In this document: positions 21,786 to 32,221 of the stretch, piece by piece
Position numbering within the stretch: position 1 is the first letter of the stretch
Layout of the letters: the number at the start of each line of letters is the position of its first letter
Assembly: GCA_963971575.1 (NCBI GenBank)
Contig: OZ020624.1
Location: forward strand, 28,284,356 to 28,348,355
Direction of reading: 5' to 3'
DNA: 64,000 bases
From: Liopterus haemorrhoidalis
Taxonomy: Eukaryota; Arthropoda; Insecta; Coleoptera; Dytiscidae
Notes under the pieces: generated by a model
Told to the model about the DNA's origin: nothing
The model's database searches: none
Seen by the model: the letters and a program-made list of their open reading frames with translations, nothing else
Position numbers and translations under genes: made by a program

Positions 21786-22449
21786 AGACGGCTATAGCGT
21801 TCAAGGGCCTTGAAGGCCATACCAGTAATGATGAATAATGTCCTCTGGCATGTTTTATTACAAAATTGTTAATTATCTCGTCATTTAGTTTTCTTGCCAA
21901 CTCGGCTTCGATTGACAAAATTGCCAATGAAGAGAATCGCTCCTGACTTATACAAGATCGTAAATAATTTTTTATTATTTTCAGTTTTGAAAACGATCTC
22001 GCTGCCGATGCCACTGTTACTGGAATTGTAGTATTACTTTCAAAACAGTTACAAAATTGGGATACAATTCAGATAAATTGTTCTTGTAAATATATTCTAA
22101 AATTTCTAAAATTGTATTTCTAGGCGACAATACCCGACGACACATTTTAATTTCACAAAAAAGGTCTGTACAATCAATGTCGGTTTTTAAACACAAATTT
22201 AAATCTTTGCAATATTTAAGGATTCCACACACTAAAGCGGCCGCGGTGGCGATAATGCAGCGGCCTAACGCAACCTATACAATACAATGAGATCACGCAC
22301 ATACAAATGTGCCGCTATCTGAGAACGCCACCGACTGCAGCGTTCAGTCTAGCGATCACCAAACACTGGCGGCCAAACTCGACAAGTTGCGTTAGGCCGC
22401 GCGATATTCATTGTTTATATACCACAGAGTGAATATATTTAAGAAAATA

Positions 22450-22585
22450 ATGTCGAAAATAGATAATTTAACAGAAAAAATCATAGATCATTTAATTTTG
22501 TATGACTTAGCACATCCTGATTACAAGAATATTAGGAAAACAAATAAAGTGTGACGAAATAGGAAAAGTTTTGGAAATTGATAGT
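22450..22585 (+). pseudogene. MADF-domain protein fragment of the Harbinger element
   Basis: It starts MSKIDNLTEKIIDHLILYDL, then AHPDYKNIRKTNKV and a stop. A shifted frame continues CDEIGKVLEIDSK up to the nested MITE. 'I..v..h..LYD..HPDYKN...K...W.EI...L' is the MADF DNA-binding fold, carried as the second protein of PIF/Harbinger elements. Only the first half remains; a frameshift and the nested insertion end it. Confidence 0.8.
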
Positions 22586-22586
22586 A

Positions 22587-22860
22587 AAGTCTGTTCCAAA
22601 CGATTAGGCGGAACTAGATTTTGCAATCTAGTTACTTTCATCGTTTAAATAATGCTTTTCAGCCGTTTTGTTTAAGCTTTGTAAATCATACTTGCAACAA
22701 ACATTTTTTGATTAAGGTTAATATCATTTTAAAATGTCATTTTCTTTATATTTTGATTTTTTGTGTCATTCTTAATACAAATATCCAAAGCAAGGTCCCT
22801 TTTCCAACCTAAAAGAACGAAATTCCCATTTAGTTCCGCCTAACCGTTTGAAACAGACTG
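22587..22860. mobile_element. TA-flanked MITE nested in the Harbinger element
   Basis: 274 bp. The inverted ends share AGTCTGTT(c/t)CAAACG then TTAGGCGGAACTA, with TA at 22585-22586 and 22861-22862. The last ~75 bp recur at 665-745. It is non-coding. Confidence 0.85.
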
Positions 22861-23484
22861 TAAGTAGATTATTATTTTTCCTTTACATACAATTAATTAT
22901 TCTATTGTATTCTCGCAATCAATATTATCATACAACTATATACCGTGATTCACTAACTGATCGCTACCGCTACCGCCACTCCCACCGCGTTAGTGTGAGG
23001 AGACCTGATCGCTAGTCGTATCGCTATCGTGGCCGCCACCGCGGCCGCTTTGGTGTGTGGAATCCTTTAAGCAGATCGTCTTCAGTTATCTTTTGTATAT
23101 TGTCTGAATTGTACAAAAAGCCAAATAAATTTTCGTGGTGGTGATAAATTTCGAATCTTTTTTTAAATGATAAAATTGCATTGTCGATATAATTAAAAAG
23201 TATTTAATTTTGAAATGTTCTTCTGCGGATTCAATTGGTTCATCAGTTCCCTCGTAGGAAAACTGATTTGTCTTCCGTCCAGTACGATGTATTTTAAATT
23301 TTGGTTCTATTTCTAATTCTGCAGCAAGTTCATTTGCTTTAATTACAGAAGATTTAAATCCAGAATCGCGGTAATAATCAAAAAAAAAATAATAATAATA
23401 AACCTTTTAGTAGTTTTTTGTATAAAGGTAAACTGCAACTATGAAATGGAAAACAAAAAATCTGAAAAAAATATAGGTAATGTA

Positions 23485-24793
23485 CAAGGTGTCTCAAAAG
23501 AAATTTTATATTTATTTAGCTTACTGCGTGAACGCAACGTATCCGCGGGGCGCGGGGGTTACGTCAATCGGTAGCCTGGCTCTTGGGAATTCAGTCGCTA
23601 TGGAGCGTTTCTCGGGAGCAGACCGCGCGTTATGCGTGCGAGAGTTTTACAAAAACGGTAATTCGGCGACTGTAGCGCGTAAAAATTCTGCAGTATTCGA
23701 GGTTTTCGCCACTTAAATGATGCGCCAAGCATTCCTCTCATTCGACATTAGGTTAAAAAGTTTGAAGAGACTGGTACAACGCTGGATAAATCAAAATCCG
23801 GGCGACCTAGGTCATCAAGAACGGTAGAAAACGTGGAGAATGTTAATCAGTCTGTTCGTGACGACCCGAACCTTTCAATTCGGAAGCGCGCAGGTGCTTT
23901 AAATGTGCATAGATCATCATTACATCGCATTATGCACAAAGACCTAAAGCTGCACCCCTACAAAATTCAATTGGTGCAAGAATTAAAGCCCCAAGATGCC
24001 AGTCAGAGGCTTAATTTCGTAAATCAGGTGATTGAGCGATTTTCAACGTTTACCAACATTTTGTTTTCGGATGAAGCTCGTTTTCATCTTAATGGCCACG
24101 TAAATAAGCAGAACTGCCGCTACTGGAGTGCAACGAATCCGAAACGCAAACATCAGAAACCCCTACATTCGCCTAAAGTGACCGTATGGGCTGCGATGTC
24201 AGCGCGAGGAATTATCGGCCCTTACTTTTTTGAAGACGAAAGGGGGCGTGCAGTTACAGTGAATTCAGAGCGTTATGTGGAGATGTTAGACAACTTCTTG
24301 GTACCTGAACTGCAAAACTTTCCTGGCTACAACCAAAGAACATGGTTCCAACAGGACGGAGCAACTTCACACACGTCCAATATGTCTCTGCCACGTGTTC
24401 GTGAAATTTTCTCAGGCAAATTGATCTCCCGGAGAGGTGACATAAATTGGCCTCCACGCAGTCCAGATTTAACCCCTATGGACTTTTTCCTATGGGGTTA
24501 TCTTAAATCTAAAGTTTACGCTAATAAACCGACTTCACTGGCGCATTTGAAAGAAAATATCCGTCACGAAATGGCAGCCATCCCTGAGTCCACCTGCCGA
24601 AACGTCATAAGTAATTTTACTGTTCGATTAAATGAGTGCCGAGAACGCGAGGGTCTACATTTAGACGATATTATTTTTAAGAAATAAATCCCCAAAAAGT
24701 GTATTTTAATAAGTAATAAACATTTTTTCTATATACGGCTTACTTTTTTTTTAATCGATCCACTAAATATAAAATTTCTTTTGAGACACCTTG
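23485..24793 (+). mobile_element. DD41D-type Tc1/mariner element, copy A
   Basis: 1309 bp flanked by TA (23483-23484, 24794-24795). The 30-bp perfect inverted ends begin CAAGGTGTCTCAAAAGAAAT. Two near-identical copies sit at 27402-28675 and 39217-40527. Confidence 0.95.
23600..24687 (+). pseudogene. DD41D-type transposase, copy A (frameshift and stop)
   Basis: It starts MERFSGADRALCVREFYKNG at 23600. A one-base loss near 23678 shifts the frame (copy C reads ARRKFCSIRG here), and a Trp-to-stop change occurs at about 23750. The rest is open from 23833: a GRPR-type linker, a second helix-turn-helix (LNVHRSSLHRIMHKDLKL), then NILFSDEARFHLNG (first Asp), WFQQDGATSHT (second) and SPDLTPMDFFLWGYLK (third). 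I count 41 residues between the second and third Asp, versus 34 in classical mariners. The intact family length would be 362 aa. This copy is inactive. Confidence 0.9.
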
Positions 24794-24795
24794 TA

Positions 24796-25514
24796 TATTG
24801 ATCTAAACTGGAAACTTACGAGAGGAATTTTTGATCAGATTGTGTTTTTGAAAAATATGGCAGTTTTTGTGTTTTTGAAAAAAATAATTATTGAGATGTG
24901 ATAAATATACCTAGATATCCAGTATTATGTTGGCTTCTTACACCTATTAAATACCTGCAAAACCCTGAAATGTGTGAAAATTCACACTTCACTTATATAT
25001 TTTAAATTTGATGAAATATATTAAATTTTCACACTATTGTCCGCCCTAAAACTAATACTTCACTTGAAAACAACCTGAAGGAAAAAATAAACCAATATCA
25101 TTGATTTATCTGGAGTAAAATATTTGGAATTGGTTCAAACTTTTTACCAACCATAGAGTCTGGACAGCAAACAGCAAGCACGAAAAGACGCCGGACAGAA
25201 AGGTAATAAAAGCTTACAGTAGCGTCTGTTTTACTTCCTAACATAATATCTTCAAACGACTTTCAATTGCTACATATTTCATAATTTCAACACAGAAAAT
25301 TGGTAGGTATGAATTCTAAAATTGGTTTTATTGTCGGTTATAAAAATCTCGGAAAACGTATGAATCTTGTAAAAGGTGTAATTAAAAAATTGATGGGAAG
25401 TATGAATTTTTAGTTCAGGCTTTCATCGATAAATAGTAATTTGGTATGAAAATAATAAACTAATATACTTGAGTAAAACAGAGAACCTAGGAACAGATGA
25501 CGGAGAAATTCATG
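24796..25514. repeat. Dispersed repeat fragment and AT-rich spacer
   Basis: 24825-24990 contains 'ggaatttttgatcagatt(g/a)tgtttt', matching 6992-7030. It then carries the inverted end motif (ctattaaatacctgcaaaaccctgaaatgtgtgaaaa, inverse of 32229-32262). The remainder has no recognised feature. Confidence 0.6.
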
Positions 25515-25714
25515 AATAGGGGATAGGCATGATTTTTAAATTTTTTTTTATTATATTCCTCTTGTTGCATATAAACATAAAAAACAGTTTTTAATTCTTT
25601 TTTTTAATTTGAAGGCTTAAAAAAATCATAAATGTATGTAACGCGCGAATACGACGTGTGACGTCATACCCTTCTAACTGACACATGACACTACTGTCTA
25701 CCCAGCGTACATAG

Positions 25715-25949
25715 GGTTACATGACGAAATTTCGCTGGACAAAATTACACGGGACAAAATTACACAGAAGAAATTACACATAGACAGAATTACACATGGG
25801 AGAAATTACACAAGGACGAAATTACACATACGAAAATTACACTAAGACAAAATCACACATTTAATTTACTTTAATTTACACATACAAAATTTTCTTCTGT
25901 GTAATTTTGTCCCGTGTAATTTTGTCCAGTGTAATTCTGTCCTGACACC
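25715..25949. mobile_element. Mutator-like foldback element
   Basis: 235 bp with a perfect 9-bp duplication cgtacatag (25706-25714 and 25950-25958). The ends are GGTTACATGACGAAATT and its degenerate inverse ...CCTGACACC. The arms are made of 14-17-bp tandem units of the type GACAAAATTACACGG (at least seven on the left). 25735-25770 is the exact reverse complement of 25889-25927 over about 35 bp. A 9-bp duplication is the mark of Mutator-like elements. Confidence 0.8.
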
Positions 25950-26098
25950 CGTACATAGTCTGTTGTGAACTTATTTGTTTGTATAACTTTTATAGGTTAT
26001 GTAAAGTTAGAGTGATTTTAATTAAAATAAAGTTTAATTCTATAAAAACAATTTATACATGTTTACCGAATTAAATTTTATATTAAAATATATAAAAT

Positions 26099-26299
26099 AT
26101 GGAAGATCCAGGCCCCAGTACTTCGAAACATAGTCGAAAATATTGTTTAGTACCAATGTGCACAAATAGTTCAATTAGAAATCCAAAAAAATAATTTATA
26201 TCATTACCTGATGACGAAAAACAACAGAAAAGCTATGAGGCGAAATAAAACCGATATTTCAGAAAAAAGTAAACTTTATGTTTGTGAAGACTATTTTAA
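26099..26299 (+). pseudogene. THAP-domain fragment
   Basis: It starts MEDPGPSTSKHSRKYCLVPM at 26099, then CTNSSIRNPKK, a stop, FISLPDDEKQQKS, and in a shifted frame SEKSKLYVCEDYFN. The C-x4-C pair, the 'P' motif and the final C-E-D-x-F are the THAP zinc-finger signature used by P-type transposases. The expected His is replaced (CEDYF, usual form CxxHF). Two stops and a shift make it a relic. Confidence 0.7.
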
Positions 26300-26639
26300 T
26301 GTGAGTACATATATTTTATAAATTATTTTAATAATAAATGCGTGAAAAATTGTTTAAAAACAAATACAAAACTCTCAAACAATACAATATAAACACGTAA
26401 ACATTATGTTTTGTCTGTATCTGTGACGTCAAACCCTTACAGTCTCAGTCGTATCTACTCGGCAACCTTCGCGGCGTAGTCGGCTTATTTCAAATTTACA
26501 ATATTTTAATTAAAAAATTTGGCTATAATATTAATTAAAATGTGATTTTTGTTGTGTTAGGTGACATAACTAACATTAAAATATCAAAAAAATGTAGTTT
26601 TAAGGAAATATAAATTGTATGCTTATCCCCTATTGGAAA

Positions 26640-26730
26640 TCAAGAAAGATCTGCAAATAAAAGGGTGTGATACATTCAAATATCTTGGATACACGATTTC
26701 AAATAATGCATCGATGGAACAAGAAAAAGT
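26640..26730 (+). pseudogene. LINE reverse transcriptase scrap
   Basis: Reads LEIKKDLQIKGCDTFKYLGY then TISNNASMEQE. The 'FKYLG..IS..G' block lies just after the catalytic part of many non-LTR reverse transcriptases. It is too short to classify. Confidence 0.5.
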
Positions 26731-26732
26731 GT

Positions 26733-26785
26733 CAATTGTAATTCAGACTAATATGAATTACAATTGACGCTTTCTGAAATACAAT
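26733..26785. repeat. GAATTACAATTGACGC repeat, left cluster
   Basis: Inverted then direct copies: gtcaattgtaattcag at 26733 and gaattacaattgacgctttctg at 26756. The same units form a tandem array at 29195-29345 beyond the LINE, so the LINE may lie inside this repeat. Confidence 0.6.
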
Positions 26786-27401
26786 TTAAAAGGTGAGCGG
26801 ACACAATTAGTCATTTTAAGAAATAAGTTTTTTTTTAAAGAAGTTAAACGGAAATATATAAACTATCAGGAAAACTGCTCAATTTAATAAAACTAACACT
26901 CGAACGAACAAATAACAGAGTGAGAGTAAATGGAATTGCATCAGAGAAATTTGAAGTGCACGAAGGCTTAAAACAGGGAGACCCGCTGTCATCACTATTA
27001 TTTTGCGCTGCATTAGAATCCGTAATAAGAAAGGCAAATATAAATAGATCCGGATTTCTGTACCATAAACGTCATCAATGCCTGGCGTTTGCAGACGACA
27101 TCGCTATACTTTCAAGAACGAGGCACGAACTACAAAATACAACTAAGAGACTGAGCGAAGCAGCTGCGAAAATAGGACTTATAATAAATGAGAATAAAAG
27201 CAAGTATATGCAATGGACAGAAAGCGAAGTGGGTAAGAATTTGGAAATAACAATGACAGGAAAAAAATATACGTTTGAGGAAGTGGATCATTTTGTATAC
27301 CTAGGAGTAGAATTCTATAGAAAACCGGACAGCTTGATGGAAATACAAAGAAGGATTATGTCAGCAAATCGTAGCCTATTTGGTTTGAGAAAATTTTTGT
27401 A

Positions 27402-28675
27402 CAAGGTGTCTCAAAAGAAATTTTATATTTAGTGGATCGATTAAAAAAAAAGTAAGCCGTATATAGAAAAAATGTTTATTAATTATTAAAATACACTTTT
27501 TGGGGATTTATTTCTTAAAAATAATATCGTCTAAATGTAGACCCTCGCGTTCTCGGCACTCATTTAATCGAACAGTAAAATTACTTATGACGTCTCGGCA
27601 GGTGGACTCAGGGATGGCTGCCATTTCGTGACGGATATTTTCTTTCAAATGCGCCAGTGAAGTCGGTTTATTGGCGTAAACTTTAGATTTAAGATAACCC
27701 CATAGGAAAAAGTCCATAGGGGTTAAATCTGGACTGCGTGGAGATCAATTTGCCTGAGAAAATTTCACGAACACGTGGCAGAGACATATTGGACGTGTGT
27801 GAAGTTGCTCCGTCCTGTTGGAACCATGTTCTTTGGTTATAGCCAGGAAAGTTTTGCAGTTCAGGTACCAAGAAGTTGTCTAACATCTTCACATAACGCT
27901 CTGAATTCACTGTAACTGCACGCCCCCTTTCGTCTTCAAAAAAGTAAGGGCCGATAATTCCTCGCGCCGACATCGCAGCCCATTAGGCGAATGTAGGGGT
28001 TTCTGATGTTTGCGTTTCGGATTCGTTGCACTCCAGTAGCGGCAGTTCTGCTTATTTACGTGGCCATTAAGATGAAAATGAGCTTCATCCGAAAACAAAA
28101 TGTTGGTAAACGTTGAAAATCGCTCAATCACCTGATTTACGAAATTAAGCCTCTGACTGGCATCTTGGGGCTTTAATTCTTGCACCAATTGAATTTTGTA
28201 GGGGTGCAGCTTTAGGTCTTTGTGCATAACGCGATGTAATGATGATCTATGCACATTTAAAGCACTTGCGCGCTTCTGAATTGAAAGGTTCGGGTCGTCA
28301 CGAACAGACTGATTAACATTCTCCACGTTTTCTACCGTTCTTGATGACCTAGGTCGCCCGGATTTTGATTTATCCAGCGTTGTACCAGTCTCTTCAAACT
28401 TTTTAACCCAATGTCGAATGAGAGGAATGCTTGGCGCTACATTTAAGTGGCGAAAACCTCGAATACTGCAGAATTTTCTACGCGCTACAGTCGCCGAATC
28501 ACCGTTTTTGTAAAACTCTCGCACGCATAACGCGCGGTCTGCTCCCGAGAAACGCTCCATAGCAACTGAATTCCCAAGAGCCAGGCTACCGATTGACATA
28601 ACACCCGCGCCCCTCGCATACGTTGTGTTCACGCAGTAAGCTAAATAAATATAAAATTTCTTTTGAGACACCTTG
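27402..28675 (-). mobile_element. DD41D-type element, copy B, inside a LINE
   Basis: 1274 bp flanked by TA (27400-27401, 28676-28677) with the same 30-bp inverted ends as copies A and C. It is shorter by 10 bp (near 27985) and 26 bp (near 27742) in the transposase, as seen by comparison with copy C. Confidence 0.95.
27508..28560 (-). pseudogene. DD41D-type transposase, copy B (two deletions)
   Basis: It starts MERFSGADRALCVREFYKNG at 28560 and is open through the DNA-binding half and the first Asp (NILFSDEAHFHLNG). A 10-bp deletion near 27985 breaks the frame before WAAMSARGIIGPYFFEDE, which continues in a new frame (27689-27973) with the second Asp (WFQQDGATSHT). The 26-bp deletion at about 27742, between two GGAG/GAGA repeats, shifts it again before SPDLTPMDFFLWGYLK-type sequence at 27508-27717. 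Its helix-turn-helix half is intact, the catalytic half is broken. Confidence 0.9.
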
Positions 28676-29194
28676 TATAACAAAAATTTATCCAAAAGAT
28701 TAAAAATTAGAATCTATAAAACAATAATAAGACCGATAGTTGTGTACGGAAGTGAGATATGGACGCTGAATACAAAGGAACTAACAAGGATAAAAGTGTG
28801 GGAAAGGAAGGTCCTAAGAAAAATATTCGGAGGAAAAATGACTCAAAACGGATCGGAAAGAGGAACAAATAGAGAATTACAAGAGTTATACAAGGAGCCG
28901 AACATAGTAGGAGTAGTGAAAAGTAACAGACTTAGATGGATGGGGCACATAATGCGAATGGACAGTAATAGGACACCAAGGAAGATATTAGAAAGTACCA
29001 TAGGAGGCAAAATGAGACAAGGTAGGCCAAGGACGAGATGGAAGGTAGAAGTTTTAAAGGACATAAATGAATGCAACATCAGCAACTGGAAGGAGAAGAC
29101 GAAGGATAAAAAAGGAAAATTGTAAACCAAGCCATGGGCCAACTGGGCCTGCAGAGCTAAATTATATATATATAAACTGTCACAAATACATGTC

Positions 29195-29345
29195 AACTTA
29201 TTTTCTGAATTACAATTGACGCCTTCTGAATTACAATTTAATAATCTAAATTAAAATTGACACTTTCTGAATTACAATTTACTAATCTGAATTACAATTG
29301 ACGCCCTCTGAATTATAGTTGACGTTTTCTGAATTACAGTTAGCA
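29195..29345. repeat. Tandem GAATTACAATTGACGC array
   Basis: At least six related units of about 20-25 bp (tctgaattacaattgacgcc, tctgaattacaatttaataa and variants). It is related to 26733-26785. Confidence 0.75.
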
Positions 29346-30158
29346 TAAGTAATAAGCAATTACTTGTGCCATTGTCTTTGTAAAAACAACGTACTGAGTA
29401 CCGAAATTTACAAATGATCCTCGCTAAAGGTCTGATTTATGTTTACAGTTCTAAATTAATTAACGACGTATATGCGAAGTGACGTATATCGAGAACCTAA
29501 TCCAGACCCATACACCCAGACAAGTATTTAAATATAACAATCTTAATTGATTCTATGTGGTAGTTTTGCTTGTCATTAATCGAAACCCAAATATTTGGGC
29601 ATCTAGAAATTTTCTAATTTACGTAATCTTTCATCTTGTGCAGTGAAATGCGGTGTATTTTATCGTTAATCTGGTGCTGCTGGAATTCAGTGTCGTTGTG
29701 TCTGCAGGGAGACTTGAGGGCGTACGAAGAGACAGACGGGCTTTGGCGCCGGCTTATGTTAGCATTTTAATGTCACTATCAAGGTAATACGGACGATATA
29801 TTGTCTATAGGAACAATTAGAAGGTATTGTTTATTACCCAGAACCACTACAGCAGACGTTCTCAAAATTTCAAAAATCAGAACCGCTTAAAAAATTACAG
29901 TAAATAAAAAAAATTAACAAAAAATGAGACGAGACTTCAGGAATCATCCACACAAGTACTTTTTTAAGTGTCAGGCCCAAGCGTGCACCCATAATTGGGG
30001 GGGGGGAGTCGGAAGCCTTTTTTTTTTGAGGAGGCTTTGAAGCAATTTTTTTCTTGCGGTGGCTCACTTTCGTTTCTTATCAAGGATATTTACTAATGAT
30101 AAGAATGCACTTATTTTCGATTACGTGCAACTTATTTAGACTAGATACGTTACCTATA
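29346..30158. other. No gene recognised
   Basis: Mixed composition. A G-run at 29998-30007 and T-run at 30018-30027. No coding frame or element ends identified. Confidence 0.5.
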
Positions 30159-30166
30159 TGCTAGAC

Positions 30167-30490
30167 CAGTGTTTCCCAACCGCCGAGAGTCCGCCGAGAG
30201 GTCCGCAAGATTTTTTTTTTTTACTATGCAACTATTCGCCTAATAAGTTATAACACACTTAATTTTGAGATGAAAATCTCGGTCCTTAGTCTGTTAATTG
30301 TTTAAGTAATAATTTGTTTCTTTTTTCACTAATTATATGCTATTTTTTATTTGTTGTTTTTTTGGGTTTGTAATCAGTCCAATCAAAAATATAAAACTTT
30401 TGCGATACACATTACTTTCTAAACTTAAAACGCCGAATTTTTTTCTAGGTCGCTTGCCGGTCCGCCTTGAAAAAAGATTGGGAAACGCTG
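30167..30490. mobile_element. hAT MITE
   Basis: 324 bp. The ends CAGTGTTTCCCAACC / GATTGGGAAACGCTG are inverted. The 8-bp duplication tgctagac is perfect (30159-30166, 30491-30498). Confidence 0.9.
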
Positions 30491-30499
30491 TGCTAGACT

Positions 30500-30565
30500 A
30501 TTGGTTCCCAAACTTTTTCGGTTCCCGGCGCCCTTAATGTATCAGATTTTTTCTGCGGCGCCCCA
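30500..30565. mobile_element. hAT terminus fragment
   Basis: TTGGTTCCCAAACTTTTTCG followed by 'cggcgccc...ggcgcccc' closely resembles the left end of the element at 14168. It lies right after the duplication of the previous MITE. No matching right end was found. Confidence 0.6.
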
Positions 30566-30753
30566 AGTCAAGATATTGGTCTAACTAGGCCTTAAAATTT
30601 AAATAAAGCGAAACATGTTTGTTCTTTCCAAACTGACAGCAAAACCTGTTGTGTGGATATTTTTGCAGATGCGGATCATATGCGGATTTATTATTTACAA
30701 AAGCTGCGGATGCGGATACAGAAAAGCTTATCCGCGCAGGGCTCTATCTATAG

Positions 30754-31330
30754 CAGGGGTTCTTAAACTTATGTAGTGCGAGGACCTCCTCTTGAACAAA
30801 TTTTTTTTTTTGCGGACCCCATCCCTACCCTAGGCATTTTACGTCGTTCTTGATACTTAATTTCTGGCTCAGTAATCTCATAAACACTACGTTATAATAA
30901 ATATTGGTAAAAATGTATCTCAGGTTATTTTAATAAATGGTCTTGCGCATTTATAGAGATGAACATTTTTTTTAGCATTACGAATAAAAAACATAATATG
31001 AATAAAAATAGTAGTAAAAAGAATTAGAAAAGTTACAACTTATAATACGTTAAGCTCATACGAACATTTCTTTCACATTATAATATGTTTTCTGTAAACA
31101 ATTTGCAGTTGAATAAAAATAATTAAATTTTTCCTTATTACTGTTTAGTTATGTCAATAACTAGTTAAGTAACAACAAATCAAAAAGTCCTGACCATGTA
31201 GGATTTTTATTAAATGAGTTATTTGAATAAAAGCGAAAAGTTGGTGGATGTAAAGTTAATGTCAAAATTGTTTCGCGGACCCCCGGTAATGGCTGCGCAG
31301 TTTAACTGGCTAACATTTTAAGAACCGCTG
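30754..31330. mobile_element. hAT MITE
   Basis: 577 bp. The ends CAGGGGTTCTTAAACTT / ATTTTAAGAACCGCTG are inverted. The 8-bp duplication atctatag is perfect (30746-30753, 31331-31338). Subterminal 'gcggacccc' and 'cgcggaccccc' stretches are near both ends. It is non-coding. Confidence 0.9.
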
Positions 31331-31339
31331 ATCTATAGT

Positions 31340-32220
31340 ATATGACGTCCATGACGGTCATGCTTGAAGCCGTGGAAATATTTGTGTAAACTCCATTAGT
31401 TTGTATTGTTCTTATGACAACAGTTATAAAATGACACATTAGTGTACTTCCTTTCAAGCTGTTTTACTTTTCTTTTTATCTCTTAACATAAACAAGAATT
31501 TGAACTGAAACAATGAACTGAAACAAGTGAAATGTAGTACAGTTTTTTTAACAGACGCGTAGAAAAAAGCATTTTTGAATGATCCTCATTTATTGTGTGG
31601 TATTTATAATAGGAATTATTTGAAACTTAAGTTGTAGAGTTAATTTTTGGTCATCCTTTTTGTGAGTAAATGTTGTTATATCTAAATCGAGAGTTGTATC
31701 CAAGTGATTATTTAACATTTGCAACTGTTAAATATTTGCCATTGAATCTTTAGTGACATTATCTGTTATTAAAAGCATTAGATCATGTTTAAAAATAAAT
31801 CAAAACTCATATTGTTTAATATACAGTTAATAAATCGCTCTGGTTGTCATGTTTATATAATTATGCACACCTAATGGTCCTACACGTCAACTGAAATGTA
31901 CGTCTTCATTCCCGTGTTCTCGTGTTCGCATGTTCGCCTACTTCATGTCTCGCTACTCACTGATAATAAGGCTGGTAGCCAGTAGCCGACCGATGTCTAG
32001 ATTCTAAGGCGACAAACGTTCCTCATCACTTTACATATTCTCACGGGCTGCTTGTTTTCTTGTTTATATTGTTTTAAATAAGGTAAATACATTAATTGTG
32101 AGGTAATTTTCTTGAATTTATTATATGAATATATCAACAGAAATTACAATACAAGATATATGAAGGTGTTGAAAGATTCTTCTTAATTCATTGCTAAAGG
32201 AACTACGATTTATCAAATAA
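31340..32220. other. No gene recognised
   Basis: AT-rich spacer without recognised features. Confidence 0.5.
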
Positions 32221-32221
32221 T

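Larger units (their letters stand above)
22219..23066 (+). mobile_element. PIF/Harbinger-type element
   Basis: 848 bp with perfect 14-bp ends AGGATTCCACACAC / GTGTGTGGAATCCT and TTA duplications at 22216-22218 and 23067-23069. The subterminal repeats are GC-rich (AAGCGGCCGCGGTGGCG at 22235 and its complement at 23034). TTA-type targets plus a MADF-domain frame inside are diagnostic of PIF/Harbinger. A 274-bp MITE is nested at 22587-22860. Confidence 0.9.
21790..23360 (-). pseudogene. hAT transposase, C-terminal half, interrupted by a PIF/Harbinger element
   Basis: The minus-strand frame starts near 23360 (ANELAAELEIEPKFKIHRTG), runs through ESAEEHFKIK and, after a frameshift, FEIYHHHENLFGFLYNSDNI. 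It is cut by 22219-23066 and resumes as LKYCKDLNLCLKTDIDCTDL (22218 down), LEILEYIYKNNLSELYPNFV, then SAARSFSKLKIIKNYLRS (hAT dimerisation signature) and SQERFSSLAILSIE. Removing the insert and one TTA restores DDLLKYCKDLN. The layout fits zinc-finger-MYM-type hATs. A second frameshift at about 22015 separates the last block. Confidence 0.85.
25515..26634 (+). mobile_element. P-like (THAP-containing) element relic
   Basis: The ends AATAGGGGATAGGCAT (25515) and ATGCTTATCCCCTATT (to 26634) are inverted with one mismatch. Inside is a THAP zinc-finger frame. Two direct copies of TGACGTCA(t/a)ACCCTT occur at 25660 and 26424. No clear 8-bp duplication is seen, so the exact ends or age are uncertain. 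The nested foldback at 25715-25949 is younger. Confidence 0.6.
26833..29125 (+). pseudogene. RTE-like non-LTR retrotransposon 3' half, split by DD41D copy B
   Basis: The frame runs SGKLLNLIKLTLERTNNRVR, then EGLKQGDPLSSLLFCAALES, CLAFADDIAILS (the reverse transcriptase FADD box), EEVDHFVYLGVEF, up to FGLRKFLY at 27400. It resumes exactly after the transposon at 28678 with YNKNLSKRLKIRIYKTIIRP, IVVYGSEIWTL, LRWMGHIMRM, GRPRTRW and a stop at 29123. These are reverse transcriptase domains 4-7, the thumb and the C-terminal region. The two halves together are about 320 codons without a stop, so this copy was nearly intact apart from 5' truncation when the transposon landed. The clade (RTE-like) is tentative. 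Confidence 0.8.

Noticed and set aside
25735..25930. Short regularly spaced repeats resembling a CRISPR array
   Set aside because: Units are 14-17 bp with almost no spacer, the orientation flips mid-way, and a 9-bp target duplication brackets the whole. It is a foldback transposon in a eukaryotic genome.
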